DNA of 64,000 nt from Vibrio bivalvicida. GTDB taxonomy: Bacteria; Pseudomonadota; Gammaproteobacteria; Enterobacterales; Vibrionaceae. The notes beneath the pieces were generated by a model. It searched no databases, had not been told where the DNA came from, and saw only the letters and a list, made by a program, of their open reading frames with translations. Shown here one piece after another: positions 8,026 to 16,687 of this stretch. The position numbers and the translations under genes are program-made. Within the stretch, counting starts at the first letter, position 1, and each line of letters begins with the position of its first letter. The stretch spans positions 496,001 through 560,000 of the forward strand of contig NZ_LLEI02000021.1 in NCBI RefSeq assembly GCF_001399455.2, given 5' to 3'.

Positions 8026-9192
8026 ATGACAACGCGTTTTCTAACAAACACAGCGGTTCTTTCGACACTTTCTCTTTCATTTGCTGCGTTTGCAGCGCCA
8101 ACCATAATTCCTGATCCACCAACATTGGGTTCCAAAGGGTATATCCTGATTGATTACCATACTGGTGATGTGTTGGTAGAGAAAAACGCCGACAAAAAGT
8201 TAAACCCAGCAAGCTTAACCAAATTGATGACAGCCTACGTGGCAGGGCAAGAAGTTAAGAGTGGTAATATTGCTTTAGATGACAAAGTTCGTATCAGTCG
8301 TAAGGCGTGGGCGAAGAATTTCCCTGACTCTTCAAAAATGTTTATTGAAGTAGGTACAGATGTGTCATTGATCGATCTGTATCGTGGCTTGATTGTTCAA
8401 TCTGGTAACGACGCCAGTGTGGCGATTGCTGAACATGTTGCAGGCAGCGAAGGCGCTTTTGTTGGCCTAATGAATAGTTGGTCGCAAAAGCTTGGTCTTG
8501 AAAACACCGGTTATACAAATCCACATGGCTTAGATAGTGATGGTCTGTACTCAACACCTCATGACATTGCTCTACTAAGCCAGGCAATCATCCGCGATTT
8601 GCCCGAGATCTACTCGCTATATAGTGAAACCTCTTATACCTATAATGGCATTACGCAATACAATCGTAATGGTTTGCTAAGAGATAGAAGCATGAACGTC
8701 GATGGCATGAAAACAGGTTATACAAGTGGGGCTGGTTATAGCTTGGCAACATCGGCAACCAATGGTGACATGCGTTTGATTTCGGTTGTTATGGGTTCAA
8801 ATAGCACAAAAAGTCGAGAATCCGAAAGTAAACAGCTACTGAGTTATGGTTTTAGATTTTTCGACACGGTTTCGCCATCAAAAGTAACCGAAACATTGGC
8901 TGAAGCAAAAGTTTGGATGGGCAGTGCAGAGCTTGTGCCTGTCGGTGTTTCTGAGCAGGTTCTGATTACACTACCTAAAGGTGACGCAAAAAAACTTAAA
9001 GCGGAGATTGAGTACAACGAAGAACTCATTGCACCAATTAATCAAGGGGATGCCGTTGGTCAGGTTATCTACAGTGTAGACGGAGAAGAGGTGGCAAGTG
9101 CCACACTGATTGCCCAACAAGACGTTGAAGAAGGCAGTTTGTTCAAGAAATTGCTCGATTGGTTTAAGCGCTTAATCTCAAGTTGGTTCTAA
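8026..9192 (+). CDS. dacA: D-alanyl-D-alanine carboxypeptidase (PBP5/6 type)
   Basis: 388 residues. It trims the terminal D-Ala from peptidoglycan pentapeptides in the periplasm. A signal peptide (about 1-23, ending AFA) is followed by the low-molecular-weight PBP motifs: S63-L-T-K66, then SGN, then KTG (in GMKTGYTSGAG). A C-terminal beta domain and the amphipathic helix LFKKLLDWFKRLISSWF follow, the usual membrane anchor of PBP5/6. The motifs do not separate dacA from the closely related dacC and dacD, so the symbol is provisional. Confidence 0.9.
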   Translation: MTTRFLTNTAVLSTLSLSFAAFAAPTIIPDPPTLGSKGYILIDYHTGDVLVEKNADKKLNPASLTKLMTAYVAGQEVKSGNIALDDKVRISRKAWAKNFPDSSKMFIEVGTDVSLIDLYRGLIVQSGNDASVAIAEHVAGSEGAFVGLMNSWSQKLGLENTGYTNPHGLDSDGLYSTPHDIALLSQAIIRDLPEIYSLYSETSYTYNGITQYNRNGLLRDRSMNVDGMKTGYTSGAGYSLATSATNGDMRLISVVMGSNSTKSRESESKQLLSYGFRFFDTVSPSKVTETLAEAKVWMGSAELVPVGVSEQVLITLPKGDAKKLKAEIEYNEELIAPINQGDAVGQVIYSVDGEEVASATLIAQQDVEEGSLFKKLLDWFKRLISSWF

Positions 9193-9208
9193 ATCAACTT
9201 AAACTAAG

Positions 9209-9236
9209 AAGAGGATGCACTAGGCATCCTCTTTTC
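9209..9236. terminator. Bidirectional terminator between dacA and gbpA
   Basis: Ten-bp stem AAGAGGATGC/GCATCCTCTT with a 5-base loop ACTAG and a TTTT tail on the + strand. It lies between convergent genes and can serve both. Confidence 0.88.
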
Positions 9237-9249
9237 GTTTATAGGTTAA

Positions 9250-10710
9250 CTAAAGCTTACTCCAAGCCGATGGCCAATGAGAGCCGACCCCCGGTTCATA
9301 CTGAGTGGCTGATGGGGACCACTGAATACAGTAACCAGAGTAAGGGAACTCTTTACACTGATAAACTGCGCCATCACTTGCAAGTACCTTTGTACCCGAA
9401 GTGTAGCTTTCTAAACCTTCAGGGAAGACAAAATCATAGTCGCCCGGTGGTGGTGTTTGATCTTCAACAAGATGGAAATCCAACGTATTTTGATCAAGCA
9501 CTTTACCTTGTTCATCTTTCGTTACCACGACTAGCATATGGTGACCCGGTTCGGATTTAGACAAGGTCATCGTGGTGTTTTCAACATCTCCGTCTTTTAG
9601 CGACTCTGAATAAGAAGCTAAAGGCTCGCGGTGGTGGTTGTAGACAGTTAACTCAGCCGTTAAGTCGCCTGTCACAGTCAATGTTAGGTCCAGTTCTGTC
9701 GGTGAATCGCCAATCACGTATTCTGACTGTAAACCTGCGATATCTAAATCGTAATCAGGCTCGGGTGTTTCAAATTTATAGCCAATTTCAACGCTGTTTA
9801 GTCCTGAACCTGCTTTTAAGTAGACTGGGTTGGTTCCATAAACAGGTGTAAATTCACCTTGATCGTTTAACTGGCCTGAACGAATTTGGCTCTGCTCTTG
9901 GTTGATTTTACTGGCTAGTGCATAAGACCAGTTGTTCGCTTTACCTTGCTCTGCGTTTTGAATGACAAGCTCAGTGCGGTACGAAGGATTTTCACCATTG
10001 TTATCAAATACACGGGTATAAACCGAATCACCAACATTCAAATCTAACGCTGGATTAATCTGACCACCTTGGCTCCAATCAGGAATCACTGGGCCATCAC
10101 CATCAAACTTCACATCAATTACGTTGTAGAAAGATGCCGCAGTATCACCCACATCCCACACCGCAAGGACAACTTGGTAACCCTCTCGTTCTGGAACATT
10201 ACACAGGTGGCTCACACGTTTTGGTGGCTGAACCATGCCGCCATCTACAACACAGAAAGGCGTGAGATCAAATGAACTGCGTGCAAGAGGTAGGTTAGGA
10301 TTCCAATCTGGTTTGGTAATGTAGTATTTCCAGTCTTTAGTCACGTGATTAGCGGTGAATGTCCATTCGAAGTACTGCGAACCAGATTTGATGGGGCGCT
10401 TAACCCAACGATTGGTTGTTTGTTCATCTAGCGCTGCAGCTAGTGACGTTTCAGCACTGGCTATTTTGCCATCTTTTGGCCCTGCTTGAGGGAAGCCATC
10501 AGGCCCTTCAACACTTTGTGGTTCATATTGGATCGCGCCACAGTTAGTGTTTTTTTCGTTGGTATCACTTGCTGGGAACTTACATAGAGCAGCACGACCT
10601 TCAGCAACACCATTTTCGTACGCCGAGACGTATCCATGGCCATAGCTGGCGCCGCTTGCACTAAGTAGTGCGATAGCAATGAGAGACTTGTTTGGGAGTT
10701 TGTTCATCAT
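9250..10710 (-). CDS. gbpA: GlcNAc-binding protein A, chitin-active LPMO
   Basis: 486 residues. A signal peptide ending SYG precedes the mature N-terminus [15 protein letters not shown], the copper-binding histidine brace of AA10 lytic polysaccharide monooxygenases. The second brace His is in [11 protein letters not shown], and the N-terminal domain runs to about residue 205. Two middle domains resemble GbpA domains 2 and 3, and a C-terminal CBM5/73-like chitin-binding module holds [15 protein letters not shown] and the final HWPSAW. GbpA is a type II-secreted adhesin that binds chitin and intestinal mucin. ATG codons at residues 1 and 2 are both possible behind AAGGA. A c-di-GMP riboswitch precedes it. 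Confidence 0.94.
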   Translation of the reverse strand: MMNKLPNKSLIAIALLSASGASYGHGYVSAYENGVAEGRAALCKFPASDTNEKNTNCGAIQYEPQSVEGPDGFPQAGPKDGKIASAETSLAAALDEQTTNRWVKRPIKSGSQYFEWTFTANHVTKDWKYYITKPDWNPNLPLARSSFDLTPFCVVDGGMVQPPKRVSHLCNVPEREGYQVVLAVWDVGDTAASFYNVIDVKFDGDGPVIPDWSQGGQINPALDLNVGDSVYTRVFDNNGENPSYRTELVIQNAEQGKANNWSYALASKINQEQSQIRSGQLNDQGEFTPVYGTNPVYLKAGSGLNSVEIGYKFETPEPDYDLDIAGLQSEYVIGDSPTELDLTLTVTGDLTAELTVYNHHREPLASYSESLKDGDVENTTMTLSKSEPGHHMLVVVTKDEQGKVLDQNTLDFHLVEDQTPPPGDYDFVFPEGLESYTSGTKVLASDGAVYQCKEFPYSGYCIQWSPSATQYEPGVGSHWPSAWSKL

Positions 10711-10761
10711 TTGTCCTTATCTAATGGATAACAAAAAAGATGACACTCCGGCACGCGAAAC

Positions 10762-10782
10762 ATTTAGCAAAACTTGCTAAAT
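10762..10782 (-). promoter_or_regulatory. Hairpin between riboswitch and gbpA start
   Basis: Perfect 9-bp inverted repeat ATTTAGCAA/TTGCTAAAT with a 3-base loop, abutting the 3' end of the riboswitch aptamer on the gbpA mRNA. It may be part of the expression platform. There is no U tract directly after it, so it is not a simple terminator. Confidence 0.6.
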
Positions 10783-10870
10783 GGCAACCCCGCTATCATA
10801 GACATTATGTATCGACAGACCGGTGGCTTTGCGTCCTAACCTTTCGGATAGTTTGCCTGAAGTGCAGCTT
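10783..10870 (-). ncRNA. Cyclic di-GMP-I (GEMM) riboswitch upstream of gbpA
   Basis: On the minus strand the hallmark elements occur in order: AGGCAAAC, a short hairpin capped by the GAAA tetraloop (tatccGAAAggtta), GGACGCAAAGCC, ACCGGTCTG (tetraloop-receptor side), a variable arm, then AGCGGGGTTGCC. This is the GEMM/c-di-GMP-I aptamer, and V. cholerae gbpA carries the Vc1 member at the same place. c-di-GMP should therefore control the adhesin. Whether binding turns expression on or off cannot be read directly from the sequence. Confidence 0.93.
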
Positions 10871-11239
10871 ATAACTGTTCCAATGATTATTAAGTAATAA
10901 GTTACCGAATGCTGTATAAGCAGGCGAAATGTAGCCAATGATAAATAGAAAAGCTAAGTCCATTCTAAAAATGTGGAATGATAATCTCGAACTGAATTGG
11001 TTGTAGAAAATTAACTTGCTATTTACATAGTTATCTACCCATTAACTCATTGAATAGCAATGGTTATTGCCTTTATATGATGGGTTTTGTGAATGATTCA
11101 AGAGGGGGGGGAAGGCACACTAAAACTGGCGAGACTGACTTTAAGCAGACAAAGCCTTGACTTTGACTTACCAAGCTCTGACAAGCTTATGTAGCAAAAC
11201 GACGACAATCCATCCCAAAATGCTACACAAGGAATCATA
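10871..11239. other. Intergenic: gbpA promoter side and regulator upstream region
   Basis: The 369 bases upstream of the riboswitch must hold the gbpA promoter (leftward) and the promoter of the small XRE regulator (rightward). A G8 run at 11104-11111 is unusual for this AT-rich spacer. No open frame or other clear structure was seen. Confidence 0.45.
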
Positions 11240-11593
11240 ATGGATTTTACCGACAAAGATAGAGAAGCTCTCTACCAAATCTGGATGTCAAAGAAATCAA
11301 AAATGCGTCTAACACAGATGGAATTTGCCAAAAAACTTGGAATGAACCAACTGAGTTTTTCTCGTGTTTTAAGAGGCGAAACACCGATCACCATGTCGTT
11401 TGTAAGCCACTTCTGTCGTTTACTTCATCTAGAACCTAAAAATGTGGTTCCAAGCCTAAAAGAGACCAATGAAAATGGACCAAAGGTGGTCTACCTGCAA
11501 AGCCGCATGAGTGTCGATGGTGAAATTCAAAACGCTTATATTGAAGGAAATCAAGTGATTGTCGAGTATGCGCATACCGTACATACGCCTTGA
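11240..11593 (+). CDS. Small XRE-family transcriptional regulator
   Basis: 117 residues. A Cro/CI-type helix-turn-helix lies at about 24-70, with LTQMEFAKKLGMNQLSFSRVLRG spanning helices 2 and 3. After it a short C-terminal part (about 80-117) resembles a beta-strand dimerisation or sensor extension, with SRMSVDGEIQNAYIEGNQVIVEYA. It is not next to phage genes. It precedes the lipoprotein gene by about 95 bases with no terminator that I can see, so cotranscription is possible. The target is unknown. Confidence 0.78.
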   Translation: MDFTDKDREALYQIWMSKKSKMRLTQMEFAKKLGMNQLSFSRVLRGETPITMSFVSHFCRLLHLEPKNVVPSLKETNENGPKVVYLQSRMSVDGEIQNAYIEGNQVIVEYAHTVHTP

Positions 11594-11688
11594 GATAAAT
11601 ATAATAAATTTGAATAGGATACAGGTAGACATCTGAACCTCATATGGTATAGCATTCTGGTTGATATTATAAAACCAGAGTGCGTTAC

Positions 11689-12360
11689 ATGAACTTTTTC
11701 AAGGCTTTGCTCCTTATTACTGTGAGTGTGTTGGTTGTCGGTTGCGCAAGTGGCCCCGTTCAACAAGCTACCAAGTTTACCAGTTATGAAGATTTCCGAC
11801 CTGGCCCAGAGGGTGGTGTTGATCTTGTTTGGGCTCGTATTGGGTTAAGAGACGCGCACAGGCTGCAAGCAAAGCTAGGTGAGTATGACTCTGTTGTTAT
11901 CGATCAGGTGTTCGTGGTTGCCGAGGAAAGTTCGTTAGCTCAGGAGGAGGTTCAAGAGCTTACCGATTTTATGATTGCCCGCCTTGAAGAGAAAGTTTCT
12001 GTTCATAGAAAGATCGTGCAAAAGCCTACGGCTCAAACCCTTCGCCTGAGTATTGCTCTAAGTAATGTGGAAACCCCTAACCCTGTACTTGCAGTAACCA
12101 GCAGTGTCTTACCATTCGGTTTGGCTATTTCAACCATCTCCAAGGTAACGACCGGTGAGCATACTAACGTTGGCAGCGCCAGCGTCGAATTGCTTGTCAG
12201 TGACGCACAAGATGGCACACCTTTGTTTGCGGCAATTGACCGAGAGGCAGGAAACAAAGATTTCTCTACTATGATTGATTCGCTTGATGATGCCAAAGAT
12301 GCAATCAACTATTGGGTCGACCGATTAGGTGTTACTCTACAGGGCTGGGAAAAACCATAG
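11689..12360 (+). CDS. DUF3313-like outer-membrane lipoprotein
   Basis: 223 residues. A lipoprotein signal MNFFKALLLITVSVLVVGC has its lipobox Cys at residue 19, after which the mature protein starts ASGP, so it is likely sorted to the outer membrane. The rest reads like the DUF3313 family (SYEDFRPGPEGGVDLVWARIG, then a Tyr-x-x-Val-Val-Ile stretch). A GTG nine bases upstream is also in frame, but the ATG gives the textbook lipoprotein start. The function of the family is unknown. It is followed 12 bases later by the small DUF3820 gene. Confidence 0.8.
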   Translation: MNFFKALLLITVSVLVVGCASGPVQQATKFTSYEDFRPGPEGGVDLVWARIGLRDAHRLQAKLGEYDSVVIDQVFVVAEESSLAQEEVQELTDFMIARLEEKVSVHRKIVQKPTAQTLRLSIALSNVETPNPVLAVTSSVLPFGLAISTISKVTTGEHTNVGSASVELLVSDAQDGTPLFAAIDREAGNKDFSTMIDSLDDAKDAINYWVDRLGVTLQGWEKP

Positions 12361-12372
12361 AATGAAGTCACC

Positions 12373-12588
12373 ATGCTTGAAAAAGAAAACCTAATTAAAC
12401 TCGCGCGAATGCAAATGCCTTTTGGTAAGTACGCTGGTCGAGTGCTCATCGACCTTCCCGAAGAGTACTTACTTTGGTTTGACAAGAAAGGCTTTCCAAG
12501 TGGGGAGCTAGGCGATTTACTTAAGTTATGCTTGGCACTAAAAATCGAAGGGCTTGATAGCGTGGTTAAGCCTTTAAAGCGAATGTGA
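12373..12588 (+). CDS. DUF3820 family protein
   Basis: 71 residues. The block MPFGKYAGRVLIDLPEEYLL is diagnostic of DUF3820, a small family that resembles part of an exonuclease-like fold and is sometimes labelled a quorum-sensing-regulated virulence factor on the basis of a Pseudomonas homologue. There is no signal peptide. It lies 12 bases after the lipoprotein gene and is probably cotranscribed. The biochemical role is not known. Confidence 0.82.
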   Translation: MLEKENLIKLARMQMPFGKYAGRVLIDLPEEYLLWFDKKGFPSGELGDLLKLCLALKIEGLDSVVKPLKRM

Positions 12589-12640
12589 CTCGCCACAGTA
12601 ACATCAGTCTGTCACACGATATTAGGTATTTTCATGCAAA

Positions 12641-12704
12641 AGCGTCAGCCTGTCAGCCTGTCAGGCTGACTCTTTCTTCCTTCCTTCCTTTCTTTCTTGA
12701 CGCT
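12641..12704 (+). repeat. Nested hairpin with GTCAGCCT direct repeats and CT-rich tract
   Basis: Three tandem octamers (GTCAGCCT twice and GTCAGGCT once, 12644-12667) create a 9-bp perfect palindromic arm pair GTCAGCCTG/CAGGCTGAC (12652-12660 and 12662-12670). A pyrimidine tract of TTCC/TTTC units follows (12671-12697). An outer pair AGCGTCA/TGACGCT (12641-12647 and 12698-12704) encloses everything. It follows the DUF3820 gene and can act as a terminator; the CT repeat is a possible slippage site. Confidence 0.65.
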
Positions 12705-13040
12705 GCTTTCCCTTTACTGTCTGTTCGTGTTTAACGTTCTAATTAGACGCTGTCTTGCTCATTATTTCGCCACATTAAGTGAGCCAGATCTAAGAGAGCT
12801 CTCAATTACCCACACCATTAGTGATTAGCATTAAAGATATAATCAAGACAAATGCATGTTGGTTAAAAATTGTGCAGCATTAAGATGGCTGTTGAATAAG
12901 GAGGCATCTCCTCTGTGCCCGACGTTCCTTACACCTGCAACGCTAACAAACAAAGCGCACACCAACCCCCGATTGAGTGGCCATATTACAAAGTGCAGCG
13001 TGTTCAACAGCCTGTGTCTAACTTTATGAATGAGAGATCT
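12705..13040. other. Intergenic region upstream of the secreted amylase
   Basis: About 335 bases with no convincing gene. GGAGGCATCTCC near 12900 is a small palindrome with a purine-rich GGAGG element, loosely reminiscent of MalT half-sites, but this is weak. The frame of the amylase stays open back to 12915. That extension lacks signal-peptide character and is probably leader. Confidence 0.4.
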
Positions 13041-15020
13041 ATGAAAAGAACAACGTTAATTGCACTCGCTGTGAGCTCTGGTCTTGCTCTCAGCCCTGTC
13101 GCACAAGCTGCCACCCCAAAAACCGCTTTTGTACACCTATTCGAATGGGGATGGGAAGATATTGCTACTGAATGTGAAACTTTTCTCGGGCCAAAAGGCT
13201 TCGCTGCAGTACAAGTTTCGCCACCGAATAAAACCATCTCTGGCAACCAGTGGTGGACACGCTATCAACCTGTCAGTTATGCGTTTGAAAGCCGAAGTGG
13301 TGATAGAGCCCAGTTTCAAAGCATGGTTCAACGATGTAAAGAAGCCGGTGTTGACATCTATCTTGATGCTGTAATCAACCACATGGCGGCGTGGAACCGT
13401 TCGTTTCCTGAAGTGCCTTATGGCAGTAATGACTTCCATACGTGTACCAGCAAAGATATTGATTATGGAAACCGCTGGCAGGTGCAAAACTGTGACCTAG
13501 TCGGGCTCAATGATCTAAAAACTGAGTCTGAGTATGTGCGCCAAAAGATCGCTGACTACATGAATGATGCGATCAGCATGGGGGTCGCTGGTTTCCGTAT
13601 TGATGCAGCAAAACATATCCCCGCTGGCGATATTGAGGCGATCAAAAATAAACTTAACGGTAATCCCTACATCTTCCAAGAAGTCATTGGGGCTTACTCA
13701 GAGCCTGTCAAACCCTCCGAATACAAGCATATCGGTGATGTCACTGAGTTTGATTATGCTCGACGTGTGGGACCTGCATTTAGAAACAGTGACATTGCGA
13801 GCCTTCGCAACATCGGACACGAGCTTGAGCTTTCGAGTAGCGATGCAGTGACGTTCGTGACCAATCACGATGAAGAGAGACACAACCCCAATGGACCAAT
13901 CTGGCATGGAGTCTCAGGTAATGGCTATAATCTAGCAAACATCTTTACCCTAGCGTACCCATATGGTTATCCAAAAATCATGTCGGGTTATTTCTTTGGT
14001 GGTGACTTCGATGCAGGCCCACCGAGCAACGGTGTTCATACAGGTGATGCCTGTGTTTTTGACGGCGGAAGCTGGGTATGTGAGCACAAATGGCGTGGAA
14101 TTGCCAACATGGTCTCATTCAGAAACCATACGGCCGCAGAATGGAAAGTTACCGATTGGTGGCAAAACGGTAACGACCAAATCGCCTTCGGGCGCGGTGG
14201 TCTAGGTTATGTGGTGATCAACAAGCGCTATGGTAGTGATCTATCTCAACGTTTGTACACTGGCATGCCAGATAATGTCTACTGCAACATCATTGAGGCA
14301 AACTATGATGAGCAGACAGGGCAGTGTATTGGTGCTCCTGGATCACAAGGCCCATCGACGATCACAGTCAGCGGTGGCTACGCGGATTTCTCTGTTGCCG
14401 GTGATCATGCCGCTGCCATTCATGTTGGCGCTGTAGTGGGTGACGCATGTACAGACTGTGGGCCAGATCCAAAACCAGCGACAGAGCAAGAGATCTGTTT
14501 TGATAATCAGCAGAACTTCAGTTCTCCAACCCTGTACTATTGGAACGTAGCTAGTGAATCGAATATCGGTAATGCCACTTGGCCGGGTGTCCAAATGCAG
14601 CCTAAGAACGGCGTTTACTGCCATGACTTCGGTAGTAAGATAAGTAGCGCCCAAGTTATCTTTAGTGACAATGGTACTAACCAGACAGCTGACCTTACCG
14701 CATCTCAAGGTGCGTTCTGTTACCTTTCTGGTGTTTGGGCTCCGCTCAGCCAGTGTAATAATGAAGGTAACGAAGTATGGTATTTCCGAGGTACACCTAA
14801 CCAATGGGGTCTCACTCAGCTAAGCTATGACGCTGCAACCAAAAAGTACTTTTCGATCCAGTCATTTAATGGAGAAGAGAGCCCTGCACGCTTTAAGATT
14901 GATAGTGGTAGTTGGACAGATGCTTATCCAAGCTCAGACTATGTAGTCAGTGACTACAAGACCTATCGGGTGTCTTTTGACAGCGACAGTAAAACTATAA
15001 CAGTTGTCGAGCAGAACTAA
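13041..15020 (+). CDS. Secreted alpha-amylase (GH13) with C-terminal starch-binding modules
   Basis: 659 residues. Signal peptide (about 1-23, ending AQA), then a GH13 barrel starting TAFVHLFEWGWEDIA. The catalytic nucleophile is in GFRIDAAKH, the acid/base in IFQEVIG and the transition-state Asp in FVTNHDEER. The calcium-binding DAVINH segment is also present. The C-terminal part holds two modules: a CBM26-like unit (about 500-580, with LYYWNVASESNIGNATWPGV) and a final unit of about 80 residues (EVWYFRGTPNQWG). It hydrolyses extracellular starch to maltodextrins that could feed the MalE/MalZ genes at 36.6-41.7 kb. Start chosen at the ATG preceding the signal peptide. Confidence 0.92.
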   Translation: MKRTTLIALAVSSGLALSPVAQAATPKTAFVHLFEWGWEDIATECETFLGPKGFAAVQVSPPNKTISGNQWWTRYQPVSYAFESRSGDRAQFQSMVQRCKEAGVDIYLDAVINHMAAWNRSFPEVPYGSNDFHTCTSKDIDYGNRWQVQNCDLVGLNDLKTESEYVRQKIADYMNDAISMGVAGFRIDAAKHIPAGDIEAIKNKLNGNPYIFQEVIGAYSEPVKPSEYKHIGDVTEFDYARRVGPAFRNSDIASLRNIGHELELSSSDAVTFVTNHDEERHNPNGPIWHGVSGNGYNLANIFTLAYPYGYPKIMSGYFFGGDFDAGPPSNGVHTGDACVFDGGSWVCEHKWRGIANMVSFRNHTAAEWKVTDWWQNGNDQIAFGRGGLGYVVINKRYGSDLSQRLYTGMPDNVYCNIIEANYDEQTGQCIGAPGSQGPSTITVSGGYADFSVAGDHAAAIHVGAVVGDACTDCGPDPKPATEQEICFDNQQNFSSPTLYYWNVASESNIGNATWPGVQMQPKNGVYCHDFGSKISSAQVIFSDNGTNQTADLTASQGAFCYLSGVWAPLSQCNNEGNEVWYFRGTPNQWGLTQLSYDAATKKYFSIQSFNGEESPARFKIDSGSWTDAYPSSDYVVSDYKTYRVSFDSDSKTITVVEQN

Positions 15021-15028
15021 CTCACTAT

Positions 15029-15062
15029 AAGGCTTCTATCTACCATCTGATGGAAGCCTTTG
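15029..15062 (+). terminator. Terminator of the secreted amylase gene
   Basis: Stem AAGGCTTC/GAAGCCTT (15029-15036 and 15053-15060), extended by ATC/GAT across a mismatch, nine bases after the stop. Only a weak T run follows. Confidence 0.7.
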
Positions 15063-15355
15063 CTCCATTCCATTTTTGAGCGCTTGAACATTCATATCTT
15101 ATTGACAGCAATTTGGGTTAGATTTGGTCATGTATACAACATTACTTCAATCTGACTACTGATCTTGTAGGTTAGTTACTCCCGTATAGAACCACTACTC
15201 GTGCCAACCAGTTAAGACATACTGTTGGTAGGTATACGTTTCACATCGTACAAAAACTAAAGATAAGCCGATTTTTGATAAATTATAGCTCTGCTAGTCA
15301 TGCCCATCGGAAGGTAAAGTGTCTGTCTAATTCATTACCGATGAGAGAGTGCTAC
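15063..15355. other. Intergenic region upstream of the MATE gene
   Basis: About 290 AT-rich bases without a recognisable gene. The MATE frame is open from a TTG at 15275, but that stretch is charged and lacks homology cues, so I treat it as leader. No operator was identified. Confidence 0.4.
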
Positions 15356-16681
15356 ATGGACTTTGGACATGACCCGATAAAACGCTTATTTTTTAAATTA
15401 TATTGGCCAACATTAACCGGAATGCTCACAATGGCGGCTTACCAACTAGCTGATGGCATTATTGTGGGTTACGGCGTTGGCACTATGGCGTTAGCGGGCA
15501 TAAGTATGAGCTTCCCACTTTTGTTCGTTGCAATCTCGCTTGCTATGTTAATTGGCATTGGAAGTAGTATGGTTGTCGCGATAAAGCTAGGAGAAAACCA
15601 ACCCACAGCCGCCAATCGAATTTTCCACTATAGTTGTAGCTTTTCTGTATTGATCTCTGTCTTTTTAGCTTGTGTATTACTGGCGTTTATCGACTCATGG
15701 GTTAGCCTACTTGGGGCCAGTGCTGATATCCAACCTTACCTAAAAGAATACTTAATGTACTGGGCGATATTTTTGCCTACGCTTTTCTTAAGATTTAGCT
15801 TTGGCTTCTTTGCCAATAACGACAAGTCCCCCCATGTTTCACGCAATGCAAATATTTTATCGAGTATTTTGAACGTCTTGCTCGATCTGTTTTTCATCCT
15901 CGTTTTAGAGTGGGGAATAAAAGGTGCTGCTATTGCAACGGGCATTTCTCAAACTGTTGCGGTCATATACATGGGGTACCATTTCTATCTTGGTGAAAAA
16001 CACCTTTCGTTTGAAAATTATGTGTTTAGGGTACGAGATCGCGAACAAAAGCGAATTATAGGGTTAGGTTTTCCTATTTTTATCTCGGAAATTTCTGGTG
16101 CTTTGGCTTTTGCATTACTTAACAAAACAGTAATCGATCAAGGTGGAAGTGAGGCAGGCCCAGCTTTGGCGGTAATTAACTTCACGCTATTCCTCGTAAT
16201 GAAGTTCCTTATTGGTGCTGCTTTCTCTGCGCAACCGGTATTTGGTTTCAACCACGGGGCCAAAAAACCGCAACGAATCGAAGAGCTGCTAAATTTTTCA
16301 TTGAAATTCGTTTTTGTGATAGGCGTGGTGGCTTACACCTTCATTTATCTGTTCGCCGGCCAAATTGTCACTCTATTCAATGTTGTGAACCCTGAGGAGG
16401 TAGAGTTTGCGACTGAAGCGTTGTTATTATTCTATCCTGCTACGGCCTTTATGGGCGCAAACTTGATACTCGGAGCCTACTTTCAATCGGTAGAACAAGT
16501 GAAAACTGCAACTAGCTTAGCGCTAATGCGAGGCATTGTGTTAGTTACCTTTTTCTTAATGGTATTGCCAAAGTTTTTAGGAATAATGGGAATATGGTTA
16601 GCGATGCCATTGGCTGAGTTAGTGGCATTTTTGATCTCACTCCCTTTCATTGAATCTAAGAAGAAAGAACTGTACGTGTAG
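15356..16681 (+). CDS. MATE-family multidrug/metabolite efflux transporter
   Basis: 441 residues with about 12 transmembrane helices in two homologous halves. The N-terminal signature DPIKRLFFKLYWPTLTGML is followed by the AYQLADGIIVGYGVGTMALAG helix, typical of MATE (NorM/DinF-type) Na+- or H+-coupled exporters in the inner membrane. I start at ATG 15356, preceded by GAGAGAG, because the conserved amphipathic helix begins there. The neighbouring convergent AraC gene might be its regulator, but no operator supports that. Confidence 0.88.
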   Translation: MDFGHDPIKRLFFKLYWPTLTGMLTMAAYQLADGIIVGYGVGTMALAGISMSFPLLFVAISLAMLIGIGSSMVVAIKLGENQPTAANRIFHYSCSFSVLISVFLACVLLAFIDSWVSLLGASADIQPYLKEYLMYWAIFLPTLFLRFSFGFFANNDKSPHVSRNANILSSILNVLLDLFFILVLEWGIKGAAIATGISQTVAVIYMGYHFYLGEKHLSFENYVFRVRDREQKRIIGLGFPIFISEISGALAFALLNKTVIDQGGSEAGPALAVINFTLFLVMKFLIGAAFSAQPVFGFNHGAKKPQRIEELLNFSLKFVFVIGVVAYTFIYLFAGQIVTLFNVVNPEEVEFATEALLLFYPATAFMGANLILGAYFQSVEQVKTATSLALMRGIVLVTFFLMVLPKFLGIMGIWLAMPLAELVAFLISLPFIESKKKELYV

Positions 16682-16687
16682 CTCAAG

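Noticed and set aside
12896..12915. MalT box upstream of the secreted amylase
   Set aside because: Only a loose GGAGG resemblance; no pair of half-sites with proper spacing could be found.
12915..13040. Extended N-terminus of the secreted amylase
   Set aside because: The extra 42 residues are polar and would bury the signal peptide that starts at 13041.
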